Shown: positions 7,317-16,842, counted from the stretch's first letter. The stretch is DNA of 64,000 nt from a bacterium (GCA_019753235.1 JAIELF010000019.1:1-64000); one strand, 5' to 3'. Numbers and translations: made by a program. The notes: generated from the letters alone by a model not told the origin.

Positions 7317-8345
7317 ATGCCGGACGAAACGGTGCCGTTCCTTGATGCGCTTCTCTCTCGCATGAAGTCCGCGGCTTCTCCCTTGCGCGACACGGTCACC
7401 GAGCTTTGGGAAAAGTATCGCCATCTCGACGACGGGAACGTCGCCAGCTACATTCCCGAACTCGCCAAGGCCGACCCGAAATGGTTCGGTATCTCCATCG
7501 TTTCGGTCAACGGACAGTCCGTCGACGCAGGCGACTTCGAGCAAGAGTTCACCATCCAGTCGGTCTCGAAACCTTTCGTCTTCGGGATGGGGCTCGAAGA
7601 ATTTGGTCGGGACCATGTTCTTTCGAAGATCGGCGTGCAGCCGATCGGCGAGGCATTCAACTCGATCACCCTTGATGAGGCTTCCAACCGTCCTTTCAAT
7701 CCGATGATCAATGCCGGCGCGATCGCCGCTGCTGACCTGATCGCTGGCAAGGACTTCCCGGCACGGGTGACTCATCTCATCGATACTTTTGGCCGATACT
7801 GCGGCCGACCCGTTCACGTCAACAGTTCGGTCTATGCGTCCGAACGTGCCACAGGGCATCGCAACCGAGCGATCGGCCACCTGATGCTGAACTTCGGCAT
7901 GGTCGGCGAGCGGATTGAGGAGACTCTCGATCTCTACTTTCAACAGTGCAGCATCATGGTCAACTCGCATGACCTTGCGGTGATGGGGGCGACGCTGGCC
8001 CACGGTGGCGTCAATCCTCTGACGGGCGTCCGTGCGATCAAAGCGAGCTACGTGAAGGATCTGCTCAGCGTGATGCACACGTGCGGCATGTACGATTACG
8101 CCGGCGAATGGGCCTACCGTGTAGGCATCCCCGCGAAAAGCGGGGTCGGCGGAGGCGTCGTCGCGGTGGTACCAGGACAAGTCGGGATCGGTCTCTTCTC
8201 CCCCAAGCTCGACGCCAAAGGAAACAGTGTCCGGGCCATGAAGGTCTGCCAAGACCTCTCCGAGAAATTCGGGCTCCACATTTTCGAGTGTGGATCGGCC
8301 GAGCGCTCGATCGTTTCTCAACTTTCGCCGGTTCGCTCCGGATAA
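7317..8345 (+). CDS. glsA: Glutaminase (serine-dependent, GlsA family)
   Basis: 342 residues, full length. It hydrolyses L-glutamine to glutamate and ammonia in the cytoplasm. The beta-lactamase-like fold motifs are all present: YIPELAK near the start, FTIQSVSKPF (SxxK, nucleophile serine), NPMINAGAI, RNRAIGHLM, and KSGVGGGVVAVVPG, the segment completing the active site. It follows the MinD-like gene by six bases and closes the operon. Pairing a metabolic enzyme with an FHA protein and a positioning-type ATPase suggests that glutaminase activity or location is controlled, but that is inference from order alone. Confidence 0.92.
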   Translation: MPDETVPFLDALLSRMKSAASPLRDTVTELWEKYRHLDDGNVASYIPELAKADPKWFGISIVSVNGQSVDAGDFEQEFTIQSVSKPFVFGMGLEEFGRDHVLSKIGVQPIGEAFNSITLDEASNRPFNPMINAGAIAAADLIAGKDFPARVTHLIDTFGRYCGRPVHVNSSVYASERATGHRNRAIGHLMLNFGMVGERIEETLDLYFQQCSIMVNSHDLAVMGATLAHGGVNPLTGVRAIKASYVKDLLSVMHTCGMYDYAGEWAYRVGIPAKSGVGGGVVAVVPGQVGIGLFSPKLDAKGNSVRAMKVCQDLSEKFGLHIFECGSAERSIVSQLSPVRSG

Positions 8346-8667
8346 CCGCCTCGCGCCGACCGGAGAGATCGCGTCGCTGAATACCCTCGGAGTTCAGCGA
8401 TCATCAGCGGTTCATTCCACAGGCTCGAAAGACTGACCCCGATGAGGTACCGCTCGAGGAGCATGTTCCAGGCATCGCTGATTCATCGGACCCTCGACTT
8501 GAATCGCACTCTGTGAAATCCTCTCTGTTGCCGATATTCTGTCCGTTCCTTCGCAAGAGAGACCGGTTCCACTTGTCGGCCCGTGGCCAAGCCAACCCGA
8601 TCTTGATGAGTGTGATAAGGACCGTCCGTGACCCGAGAGACTTCTTGAGTTGCCGACCTAGTCGAAT
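8346..8667. other. Convergent intergenic region with one hairpin
   Basis: 322 bp between glsA (plus) and the TauD gene (minus). TCGCTGAA (8374-8381) and TTCAGCGA (8393-8400) form a perfect 8-bp stem with an 11-base loop 30 bases after glsA. No T-run follows; it may still help end transcription. I see no gene in the rest. Confidence 0.45.
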
Positions 8668-9657
8668 CTAGTGGAAACGCCGCCTTGCTTCGACCAGCGA
8701 GGCGAGGACTTGTCTTGTTCCAGAGAATGTTCGCCGGCCGTGCATGACGACCATGTTGTCCACCAGTGCGACATCGCCCGCTTGCCAAGGGACATCGAAG
8801 CAGAGTTCGTTGGCTCGCCGCGTCACCCAATCAACATCCACTCGATCGAGCTTGGCTCCGTCGCCGAACGTGATTGCTTTACTGGGGTCGTTTCGTTCGT
8901 CTTTCCATCCTTGAAATGCTGCGATCAACTGATTGAAGAACGACTTTCGGTCATCCCCTAAATCCTCGACAGCGGGCAAAATGGGCGTGGTTGCTCGCAA
9001 GCAATCGCCGTTCTCCCAAGTCCAGGAGTATCCGAGTCCGCGAAGACGGTCTTGTGCCTCTTCCCTCGTTCTGGCTCGAAGGGTGCTTTGCCAACTTCGT
9101 CCCATCCCCGATGCCGGGTCGTCCGTGGAAGGCATCACGTTGGAATACTGCAGTCCCTTCGTTTCACAATCATGAGCAAAGAGGGGACGCTCCTTGACGA
9201 TCTCTTCCCAGAGGACATCCGACCGACACAACGGCGTCGCCCCCCCCTGCTCGGCCGCCTTCTGACAGTAGAAGAACAACTTCGTGGGAAAGACCGGGGT
9301 CTGTGCCATCTCATGATGAAGATGAATGGTGACATTCGGAGGGGCTTCATTGGCGGTAAAGACGCGAGCCGTCTTGTTGATGCGGACCGCGTTCGAGAGG
9401 GATTCGAGATAGGGAAAGTTCTCCTTCCCGAATGCCGAGATAAAGGCGTCAAAGTCTTCGGGCGACCGGAGAGGAAATCCACGGAAGAGAATCGCGCCAC
9501 TCTGGCGTGTCTGGTCGAGAAGTGATTCTCGATGCTCGGTTAGCCACGCCACGCTATCGGTAAGCGTTGCCGTGGACTCTTGACATTCCATCACCCGAGG
9601 AAAATTCGAGTCGGCATAAGTCTGTTGGTTCGCAAGATTGATTTCAATCACCTGCAT
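8668..9657 (-). CDS. TauD/TfdA family Fe(II)/2-oxoglutarate dioxygenase
   Basis: 329 residues. The iron-binding facial triad is visible: HLHHEMA supplies a His and acidic residue (HxE form) at about 112-115, and VDNMVVMHGRRTFSGTRQVL near the end supplies the distal His and the 2-oxoglutarate-binding arginine. GAILFRGFPL near residue 55 is the usual SyrP/TauD-like start of the core. Such enzymes hydroxylate or cleave small molecules using 2-oxoglutarate and O2; substrate unknown. GGAG sits eight bases before the ATG. It is the last gene of a minus-strand run with aldo-keto reductase, MFS transporter, Gfo/Idh oxidoreductase and SDR, so it probably acts on the same compound. Confidence 0.85.
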   Translation of the reverse strand: MQVIEINLANQQTYADSNFPRVMECQESTATLTDSVAWLTEHRESLLDQTRQSGAILFRGFPLRSPEDFDAFISAFGKENFPYLESLSNAVRINKTARVFTANEAPPNVTIHLHHEMAQTPVFPTKLFFYCQKAAEQGGATPLCRSDVLWEEIVKERPLFAHDCETKGLQYSNVMPSTDDPASGMGRSWQSTLRARTREEAQDRLRGLGYSWTWENGDCLRATTPILPAVEDLGDDRKSFFNQLIAAFQGWKDERNDPSKAITFGDGAKLDRVDVDWVTRRANELCFDVPWQAGDVALVDNMVVMHGRRTFSGTRQVLASLVEARRRFH

Positions 9658-9686
9658 GACGACTCTCCTTCGATGCTTCCATCGAT

Positions 9687-10673
9687 CTATTCATAGATCG
9701 GGACGAACGTGTGGAACGCTTTCTCCGCAAATACACCTGGGTCATTGAAGCGTCTTCCACGATCGAGTTGATCGAGACTGCTCATCTCGTCCATGGAAAG
9801 CTCGAAATCAAAGATCGCGATGTTCTCGACCAGACGAGCTGGCTGAGACGATTTCGGCACCACGCAGGTACCCCCTTGCACTCCCCATCGGAGTAACACC
9901 TGCGCGGTTGTCTTGCGATGAGCCCTCGCGATCTGTTCCACTAACGGATGAAGAAGCAGCGACTCTTGCGGGTCGGCCATTCCGAGCGTGTAGTACGACT
10001 GTGCCCCCAAGGGCGAAAACCCCGTCACCATGATTCCCTCGGTATGGCAATAGCGAAGGAGCTTCTCCTGCACCAAGTAGGGATGGCGTTCAATCTGTAG
10101 AACCTCCGGCCGAATCGAAGCGTACGAGAGAAGGTCGCGAATCAACGAGCAGTTCATGTTGCAGATGCCGATGTGCCGAACCAACCCCCGGCGAACGAGA
10201 TCCTCCATGGCTTGCCAGGTTTCCGCGAGGGGGACCTTGGCTGAGCGCATTCCCTCGTCGGGGCGAATCGGATCGTGGAACCATCCGGGCGGATACCGTT
10301 TCTCAAAGTCAATAAACGCGAGCGCAATCGGAAAGTGAATCAAGTACAGATCAAGCTCGTCCAGACCCAAATCGCGGAGCGTCCGCTCGCAGGCCAGCGG
10401 AACGTGCTCACGACGATGATAGGTATTCCAGAGTTTCGATGTCACCCATAGGTCATCGCGAGTGCAGAGCCCCGCGTCTATCGCTCGCCCGATCCCCCGC
10501 CCGACACCGGTTTCGTTGCCGTAATCACAAGCGCTATCGAGATGGCGATACCCCAATCGAATGGCCTCGACAACGACTGACTCCACTTGATCGCTCTCGA
10601 TCTTCCAGAGTCCCAGGCCAACGGTCGGCATGGCACTGCCCGAGGCAAGCGTTGCTTCGGTCGAGTCGTTCAT
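9687..10673 (-). CDS. Aldo/keto reductase
   Basis: 328 residues from the ATG at 10673 (GGAG eight bases upstream; a further in-frame start nine codons earlier has no such site). It is a cytoplasmic NADPH-dependent reductase of the (alpha/beta)8 fold. The catalytic tetrad is visible: Asp and Tyr in DSACDYGNE, Lys in VTSKLWNTYH, His in DLYLIHFPI. Near the C-terminus VVPKSSQPARLVENIAIFDF is the cofactor-phosphate binding stretch. Size is typical. It lies 29 bases upstream of the TauD gene and 66 bases downstream of the MFS gene on the same strand. Confidence 0.9.
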   Translation of the reverse strand: MNDSTEATLASGSAMPTVGLGLWKIESDQVESVVVEAIRLGYRHLDSACDYGNETGVGRGIGRAIDAGLCTRDDLWVTSKLWNTYHRREHVPLACERTLRDLGLDELDLYLIHFPIALAFIDFEKRYPPGWFHDPIRPDEGMRSAKVPLAETWQAMEDLVRRGLVRHIGICNMNCSLIRDLLSYASIRPEVLQIERHPYLVQEKLLRYCHTEGIMVTGFSPLGAQSYYTLGMADPQESLLLHPLVEQIARAHRKTTAQVLLRWGVQGGTCVVPKSSQPARLVENIAIFDFELSMDEMSSLDQLDRGRRFNDPGVFAEKAFHTFVPIYE

Positions 10674-10739
10674 GATTTCATCTCCTGCATGCGACTTCAC
10701 GAATTTGTCCGAGTGATAACAGCGTGTTGACGGATGAAC

Positions 10740-12014
10740 TCATTTTGGCAGCGGCTTTCCTTTTGTTTCGGGCAAGAAGAGTACCACGATCAAGCCGAGC
10801 AAAAACAGAAGCGAAAGCAAGCTGACCGCCTGCCCCACCCCGAGTCGAGCCTTGAGTTCGCCGGACATCACCAGAATCGGCGCCGCCAGGAGTCGTCCGC
10901 CGTTGAAACAGATCCCGACGCCCGTTGCACGAACGCGATCGGGAAAAAGCTCGGGAAAGTAGACGGCAAAGCCGGCATGCATGCTGATCGTCAGCATTCC
11001 GTACAGAGGCAAAAGGAGGAGTAGAGTCTCATAGGATCTGGGCAGAAAACAGGTGATCGGCACCATCACGAGCGAGAGAACCTGAACGATCGCGAATGCC
11101 GAGCGTCGGCCGACGCGCTCGGCCAGTGGTCCGAAGGATAACAGTCCGATACCGCTCCCAGCCGTCAGCACAAATCCGTACGCGAATTTGGCAGACTCCG
11201 CAGCCTCGGCTTTCGATCGGCCTAGCTTCAATAACAACTCTTGAGCGAGATCTTGTCCCGCGACCGTTACGCCCCAAAAGGTCCCCAGCCCCACCCCCGC
11301 GAGCAGGACGCCTAACAGTGCATGCCAGCGCCAGCGCGGGTCTTCCCAGATTTCGCGGAACGTGCCGCGAGCAGGCTGCATGGCAACGCTTTCTCGCCAG
11401 CGGGTCGGTTCTTCAAGTTGACTTCGGACGATGAATACAAGCATCGCGGGGAGCACGCCGATGACGTAGGCGAGTCGCCATTGATCCACGACCATCATTC
11501 CGACGACCGCCGCCAGCCAGGTTCCGAGGACGCTGGTTGCATGAAAAATGCCCGAGGCGCGGGCCCGGGCCGCCGGCTGAAAGACCTCTGCCACCAGGGC
11601 AGCGGCGACAGACCACTCTCCTCCGACTCCCATCGCGACCAGAAAGCGAAGGACCGCCACATGCCAAAGTTCAGTCGCGAAGTAAGTCAGCCCAGAGAAG
11701 ATGGAATAGACGAGAATCGTCACCGACATGATTCGCTTGCGCCCAAAGCGATCGGCCAAAGCGCCGAAAACGATTCCGCCGATCGTTCCACCGAGAAGAA
11801 AGACGGCCAGAAAAATATCACCCCAACGTCGCTTCGCGGCTTCGATCCCCTCTTGCCCCGCCAACAAGTCGGTTAAGAGGTCGGCCCGCGTGATGTTGAA
11901 GAGCTGACCTTCGAAGGTATCAAAGACCCAGCCCGCCGAGGCAATCGCCAGAACCATCCACTGATAGGTGGTGACGTCGGCATACCACCTTCGGGTGGTG
12001 AAGGGTTGGCTCAC
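10740..12014 (-). CDS. MFS transporter, sugar/aromatic-acid porter type
   Basis: 424 residues from a GTG at about 12014 that overlaps the stop of the upstream oxidoreductase (GTGA arrangement) with AGGA eight bases before it; another GTG 63 bases upstream is possible. Twelve transmembrane helices in two halves. The loop 2-3 signature GALADRFGRKRIM and its counterpart GPLAERVGRRSAF are both present, and PETKGKPLPK closes the protein as in sugar-porter members. It probably imports the substrate handled by the neighbouring SDR, Gfo/Idh, aldo-keto reductase and dioxygenase. Substrate unknown. Confidence 0.88.
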   Translation of the reverse strand: MSQPFTTRRWYADVTTYQWMVLAIASAGWVFDTFEGQLFNITRADLLTDLLAGQEGIEAAKRRWGDIFLAVFLLGGTIGGIVFGALADRFGRKRIMSVTILVYSIFSGLTYFATELWHVAVLRFLVAMGVGGEWSVAAALVAEVFQPAARARASGIFHATSVLGTWLAAVVGMMVVDQWRLAYVIGVLPAMLVFIVRSQLEEPTRWRESVAMQPARGTFREIWEDPRWRWHALLGVLLAGVGLGTFWGVTVAGQDLAQELLLKLGRSKAEAAESAKFAYGFVLTAGSGIGLLSFGPLAERVGRRSAFAIVQVLSLVMVPITCFLPRSYETLLLLLPLYGMLTISMHAGFAVYFPELFPDRVRATGVGICFNGGRLLAAPILVMSGELKARLGVGQAVSLLSLLFLLGLIVVLFLPETKGKPLPK

Positions 12015-13045
12015 GCGAAGAGTCCTGTCAAGCTTATCGGCATGTAGGTGCGAAGAGACTCCTCTGCTTTCAGACACATCGCCATCGACCAGCGCCCCTC
12101 TTCACCCGTGCAACCGACAACGCCATTCCCTTGAATCGCTTCCACGAATCGACCAACCTCATCGACCAACTCGTAAACTTCGCCGGAGGGCTTATCGATG
12201 GAAATCTGCTCAAGACTCTCCCCTCTTTGAAGGTGGAGATCAAACGTCGGCGCGAACGTGCGATCCATGGCACCGCTCCACTTCGCCCAGATCGCCCCGT
12301 GCTGGCCGGTTACTTTGACCGTTTGATGATGCTCCCAGCCGGCCAGCGACTGACTGATGACGGCATAGCCCCCTTTTTCAAACGTGACCATCGCGGAAAG
12401 ATTGTCGAGAAGTTCCGGATGATCGAGGCGACGATGACTTGCCTGTGCATAGATGGAAGTCGGTTCGCCCGCCGATGCCATGTACCATCGAGCCAAATCA
12501 AAGAAATGGATCGGCTCCTCAAGAATCCAACTGCCGACACGGTTGATGTCGTATCGCCAGCCCCCCGAACCGAGCCGATACGGCCTGCGCCATAGCTCGA
12601 TTAAGCAGTAAATCGGTTGACCGATCGCCCCTTCGTCAATGAGATCTTTGACTCTTCCCCACAGTGACGAGAGACGAAGCTCGTGCCCGACCGCGAGGAG
12701 CTTACCCCTCTCTCTAGCCAGTCGCACAAGCGCGGATGCCTCGCTCAAATCAAGGGTCATGGGCTTCTCTAAGAGAAGATGTCGACCTGATTCGAGAACC
12801 TCGCATGCGACGCGGTAATGGAGATCAGACGGAAGGACGATATCGACGGCATCGAGATCCTCTTTTTCGAGCATCGCGCGATAGTCAGAATAAACTTGCA
12901 CTTGCGGATACTGTTCTCTGGCGCGGACAACGCTTTCGTCGGAATGCGCCGCGATCGAAACGAGCTCGGCACCCGACACTTCGTGAATCGCGCGGGCATG
13001 GTGCTGGCCCCAGGCGCCGAATCCAATCAATCCAAAACGAACTTT
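12011..13045 (-). CDS. Gfo/Idh/MocA family oxidoreductase
   Basis: 344 residues from a GTG at 13045 (AAGG seven bases upstream; the Rossmann strand VRFGLIGFGAWG follows at once, as in the family). NAD(P)-binding GFGAWG, LPSDLHY, and the family lysine in LLLEKPM (residues about 95-100) are present, and EEPIHFFDLARWY carries the DxxxH-like active-site region in altered form. Family members oxidise or reduce sugars and inositols. Its stop is shared with the MFS start, so the two are translationally coupled. Substrate not predictable from sequence alone. Confidence 0.9.
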   Translation of the reverse strand, partial: KVRFGLIGFGAWGQHHARAIHEVSGAELVSIAAHSDESVVRAREQYPQVQVYSDYRAMLEKEDLDAVDIVLPSDLHYRVACEVLESGRHLLLEKPMTLDLSEASALVRLARERGKLLAVGHELRLSSLWGRVKDLIDEGAIGQPIYCLIELWRRPYRLGSGGWRYDINRVGSWILEEPIHFFDLARWYMASAGEPTSIYAQASHRRLDHPELLDNLSAMVTFEKGGYAVISQSLAGWEHHQTVKVTGQHGAIWAKWSGAMDRTFAPTFDLHLQRGESLEQISIDKPSGEVYELVDEVGRFVEAIQGNGVVGCTGEEGRWSMAMCLKAEESLRTYMPISLTGLFA

Positions 13046-13159
13046 CACGGCACAACCTTTCTCAATCGCTCTTAAAAACACAAGACCGGCTCGCCGAAAA
13101 TGAGTCGAATGGCCAGCGATTCACGGACGCGATTAACTCATTTGTATCGAGAGGTCGTT

Positions 13160-13930
13160 CTATCGAAGCGGACCAAGCATCATGCCGCCGTCGCACGTGA
13201 TTGTTTGTCCGGTCACCATCGGCGAACCCTCGGCAAGGCTGACGATCGCGCGTGCGACATCGTCGGGGTCACAGACTTTCCCGAGTGGAGCACGTCCTTC
13301 CCATCCTTTCTTGACCGATTCGTAGGCGTGTCCGAGTCCGTTCTCCAGCCATCGGCCCGTGATGAATCCCGGCGCGACCGCATTGACACGAATCGTCGGC
13401 GCGAGTGCCCGCGCTAGCGACTGTGTCATGTTGATGACCGCCGCCTTCGAGGCACAATAGGGGATACTACTCCCCTGCCCGGTGAGGCCTGCCGTGCTCG
13501 CGACATTGACAACTTGACCGTTTCTCTCGGCAAGTCGCTCACGAGCGGCCCGCACACATTGAAAGACCCCCAGCACATTGACTTCAAAAATTCGCTGCCA
13601 GTCCTCGATCAACACCTGGTCCAGTTGATCATGCGGGATGAAACGGGTGACGGCAGCATTATTCACCAGTAGATCAATGCCGCCAAACGCATCGACGGCC
13701 GACTCCATCAATCTCTTGCAATCATCGTCACTAGCCACATTGGCCTGCACGACGATCGCTCGTCCGCCGAGCGACGCCACTTGATCGGCTGCTTGCTGTG
13801 CCTCTGTTGCCGATCGGCTGTAATTGATGACGATGTTCGCCCCTTCCTGCGCCAGCAGCCGAGCCGTCGCATACCCCACGCCTGTCCCGCTTCCCGTGAT
13901 GACAACGGTCTTCTCGGACCACTTCCCCAT
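13160..13930 (-). CDS. Short-chain dehydrogenase/reductase (SDR)
   Basis: 256 residues from the ATG at 13930 (AGAGG about ten bases upstream). It has all classical SDR motifs: TGSGTGVG cofactor loop, NNAAV, the catalytic serine in VNVASTAG, YCASK (Tyr and Lys), and VAPGFITGRW after it. It resembles FabG-like or sugar dehydrogenases. NAD(P)-dependent oxidation or reduction in the cytoplasm; substrate unknown. It is the first gene of the minus-strand cluster ending with the TauD dioxygenase, 114 bases before the Gfo/Idh gene, and diverges from the serine hydrolase at 14049. Confidence 0.9.
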   Translation of the reverse strand: MGKWSEKTVVITGSGTGVGYATARLLAQEGANIVINYSRSATEAQQAADQVASLGGRAIVVQANVASDDDCKRLMESAVDAFGGIDLLVNNAAVTRFIPHDQLDQVLIEDWQRIFEVNVLGVFQCVRAARERLAERNGQVVNVASTAGLTGQGSSIPYCASKAAVINMTQSLARALAPTIRVNAVAPGFITGRWLENGLGHAYESVKKGWEGRAPLGKVCDPDDVARAIVSLAEGSPMVTGQTITCDGGMMLGPLR

Positions 13931-14048
13931 GATGGGCATCCTCTCTATGGTCGATCCTATTCGTGCTGACTGATGCTGGCATTTCGCGCGCCGTTCGTCA
14001 ACAATGTCCCCGCAGTGGGGTGATCTTTTCGAGAGGGGGACCGGTCGC

Positions 14049-15185
14049 ATGGTTGTTCGCACTTCTTTCCTTGCCGTTGGCATTTTGCTGAGCGGGTCTC
14101 TTTGTCGACTTGCTGCGCAGGAACAACCACTGTTCCGCCCGGTTGCCGAGAAAATGCAGGAGTTCGTTGACTCGGCCGACTTGGCCGGCGCGGTGACCGT
14201 TGTGATACACCGAGATAAACTGGTGCATGCCAGTGCTGTCGGCTGGGCCGATCTGGACGCGAAACGGCCGATGACGCTCGATACGTTGTTCTCGATCGCG
14301 TCGATGACCAAACCCATTTCCGCCGTCGGTGCGTTGATTCTCTGTGATGAAGGAAAGCTTTCGCTGGATGAACCGATCAGTAAGCATCTTTCCGACTTCG
14401 CCAAGCCTCCTCATGATACGGTGACACTTCGGCACCTCCTGACTCATACCTCGGGGATCGTCGGCAACCAAATGGTGACCCAGTCTATTGCCGACAGTGT
14501 TCAGACACTGGCCAAGCAGCCGCTCGCTTTCGAGCCAGGCAAGCAGTGGACGTACGGGCCAAGCATCACGGTCGCGGGGCGCCTGACCGAGGTCGTCGCC
14601 GGTGTTCCTTATGAAGAGTTCCTCAGGACGCGGATTTTCGAACCGCTTCAAATGACGAGCGCCACCTTTCAACCCGTGGGCGATCGCGAGCGGCTGGTTG
14701 CGAAGATCTACAACAAGGCCGGGGATAAACTGACCGTCACCAACAATCTCTTCCTGGGGCCGATCGAGAATCGTCCTCCGAACCCGTCGGGAGGCCTGTA
14801 TGCATCTGCTCTGGATGTTGCCCGCTTCTATCGGATGTTGTTGCATGGAGGAGAACTCGATAACAAGCGAGTTCTTTCGGAGAAGCTTGCCCGCGAAATG
14901 ACGACGCCGCAAACAGGAGACCTGACATCGGGATTCGTACCCGGCAGTCAGTGGGGGCTCGGCGTCGGCATCGTGCGGGAACCGGGCGGGGTCACCGCGG
15001 CCCTTCATCAGGGGACCTTTGGGCATGGCGGTTTGTATGGCACCCAAGTCTGGGCGGATCCCGTCAATCAAACGATCTACATTCTCCTCATCCAGCGAGT
15101 TGGTCTGATCAATGCCGATGCGTCCATCTTCCGCAAAGAGTTTCACAACCTCGCTGCGGCCGAGATTGCCAAGATTAAGAATTGA
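14049..15185 (+). CDS. Exported serine hydrolase, beta-lactamase class C/AmpC-like family
   Basis: 378 residues from the ATG at 14049 (GAGAGGGG upstream; it opens a signal peptide ending near LAAQEQ). The SxxK motif is SMTK in FSIASMTKPISAVG, where the serine is the nucleophile; YGPS stands in the YxN position, and HQGTFGHGGLYG supplies the HxG box. RHLLTHTSGI is the usual family landmark. These proteins hydrolyse esters, amides or peptides outside the cytoplasm; true beta-lactamase activity cannot be claimed. It is convergent with the MFS gene at 15216. Confidence 0.88.
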   Translation: MVVRTSFLAVGILLSGSLCRLAAQEQPLFRPVAEKMQEFVDSADLAGAVTVVIHRDKLVHASAVGWADLDAKRPMTLDTLFSIASMTKPISAVGALILCDEGKLSLDEPISKHLSDFAKPPHDTVTLRHLLTHTSGIVGNQMVTQSIADSVQTLAKQPLAFEPGKQWTYGPSITVAGRLTEVVAGVPYEEFLRTRIFEPLQMTSATFQPVGDRERLVAKIYNKAGDKLTVTNNLFLGPIENRPPNPSGGLYASALDVARFYRMLLHGGELDNKRVLSEKLAREMTTPQTGDLTSGFVPGSQWGLGVGIVREPGGVTAALHQGTFGHGGLYGTQVWADPVNQTIYILLIQRVGLINADASIFRKEFHNLAAAEIAKIKN

Positions 15186-15215
15186 GGCCGGACGAATATC
15201 GGGCAGAACGATCGG

Positions 15216-16427
15216 TCACGCGGCCGGTGTCGATCCTATGAACGCTACCAACCCCACGATGGTGAGTAGGGCAGCAAAGAAAAACGCCGCGCCTGGCAGA
15301 TAAATCACAGAACTCTCGCTGGTGAAGTAGCCGAACACTTGCGTCATCATCACCGGGCCGATGATGCTTGTGACACTGTGCATGCTCGATATCGTCCCTT
15401 GCAGTTCGCCTTGCGCATCGGGCGGAATGCGTCTTGACATCATGGCGTTGATCGATGGAAACGAAAGGCCGGAAAGAGAAGCGATCGCCATCCAGAAGAA
15501 GAGCATCCAACCCGCCGTCGCGGATCCATAACCGATATACCCGATGATCGCCGAGCTAAATCCGAGGATCACCGCTCGGCGTTCGCCCAGTCGTGGAATG
15601 ATTTTCCCCGTCAATCCCCCTTGGACGATTGCCGCCAGGAGTCCCACGAATGCCAACGAAAGACCGACATCTCGCTCGGTCCAATGGAATTTCAGCATGG
15701 TGTAGAACGACCACGTGCTGGTCAGCGAGTGATGCGCGAGTTGCCAAAAGAAGAGCGTGACGACAAGGCCGAGAATGGATGAGTAGCTCATCAACTTTCG
15801 AATCGCTCCGAAGGTATGAGCTCGATGCCAATCGAAGGGTCGCCTGTTCTCGGGAGCCAATGACTCCGGGAGAAAGAAGTACCCGTAAAACAGATTGGCA
15901 AACGCGAGAAAAGCGGCAGCAAGGAAGGGAGCGCGGGGACCGATCATCCCCAACAACCCGCCGATCGCGGGCCCGAGAATGAAGCCGATCCCGAAAGCAG
16001 CCCCGAGCATGCCGAAGCTTTTGGCTCTCGTCTCGGCAGGGCTGATGTCAGCAACATACGCCATCGCGGGTCCAAAACTGGCTCCCGCGATACCCGCCAT
16101 TGTTCGACCCACGAAGAGCCAAATCAGCGTCGGTGCCCAACCCATGATGAGATAGTCGATCCCGAAAACCGCCAGCGAAATCAGCAGGATCGGTCGCCGA
16201 CCGTAGCGATCGCTCAGTCCACCCATGATGGGGCCGAAGAAGAACTGCATCAACGCGTAGGCGAAGGCAAGCCAACCACCGATCTGGGCCGCCCGGCCTA
16301 GACCTACGCCGGTCAATTCGACAATGAGTTTCGGCACCACAGGGATAACAATCCCGAAGCCAATCATGTCCAGAACGACGGTGATGAAAACAAAAAGGAT
16401 CGCTCGGCGGCGGGCTGCGTCTTCCAA
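15216..16427 (-). CDS. MFS exporter, TetA/multidrug type
   Basis: 403 residues. The N-terminus (ILFVFITVVLDMIGFGIVIPVVP) and motif A (GGLSDRYGRRPILL) are those of the TetA/drug:H+ antiporter group, and motif C-like GPAIGGLLG follows helix 5. Twelve helices are expected. The start is a TTG with a weak ribosome site; a stop lies two codons upstream and no ATG is near, so either TTG is used or translation is poor. Specificity is unknown; homologues export drugs or metabolites. Confidence 0.85.
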   Translation of the reverse strand: MEDAARRRAILFVFITVVLDMIGFGIVIPVVPKLIVELTGVGLGRAAQIGGWLAFAYALMQFFFGPIMGGLSDRYGRRPILLISLAVFGIDYLIMGWAPTLIWLFVGRTMAGIAGASFGPAMAYVADISPAETRAKSFGMLGAAFGIGFILGPAIGGLLGMIGPRAPFLAAAFLAFANLFYGYFFLPESLAPENRRPFDWHRAHTFGAIRKLMSYSSILGLVVTLFFWQLAHHSLTSTWSFYTMLKFHWTERDVGLSLAFVGLLAAIVQGGLTGKIIPRLGERRAVILGFSSAIIGYIGYGSATAGWMLFFWMAIASLSGLSFPSINAMMSRRIPPDAQGELQGTISSMHSVTSIIGPVMMTQVFGYFTSESSVIYLPGAAFFFAALLTIVGLVAFIGSTPAA

Positions 16428-16842
16428 AGTCTACAGTCACCCTGGTTACGGTACGCTCGCCCCACGAGGGCCAAAGAAGGGACCAATCGCCCCTTCGCGT
16501 CCCGTCTTGATAGCCGACCAGAGAAGCGGAAGAAGGCAACCCGGCCAGATTTTGCCTCGCTCTGCTCCCACCGTTGCCATGCCGATCCGTAAACAGATAG
16601 AGAGGTGTCCCAGAGGACGCCGGCGCGTCGACTGGAGCTTCTCGTCAAACAGCGTTTGCCCGAGAGGACGGTCGCGACCCCTTTTCAAGGATTGAAAAGA
16701 GAAACCTGCCGAGAAATCGGCTGGTATTCGACCGAGAGTAGAGCGGGCGCTCGTCGGCGTGTATGATCGTTAGATCGCCTCGCCGGGCGAGTCGCGGGGC
16801 CGTGCCAACAAGTTCCATCTCATGAACAGGCGAGATCATCTC
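16428..16842. other. Divergent intergenic region, no gene seen
   Basis: About 415 bp between the TetA-like exporter (minus) and the PVC mosaic gene (plus). Open frames occur in several phases but none resembles a protein I know. No dyad or promoter stands out. Confidence 0.4.

Noticed and set aside
7056-8321. A 421-codon open frame on the minus strand
   Set aside because: It is the mirror of the MinD-like and glutaminase genes, whose plus-strand proteins are full-length and motif-complete.
13998-15146. A 382-codon minus-strand frame
   Set aside because: Antisense to the serine hydrolase with SxxK and HxG motifs; the minus protein has no recognisable fold.
16364-16648. A frame upstream of the TetA-like exporter as a frameshifted N-terminus
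   Set aside because: Its translation shows no hydrophobic or MFS-like character, and the exporter already begins at the normal family position.
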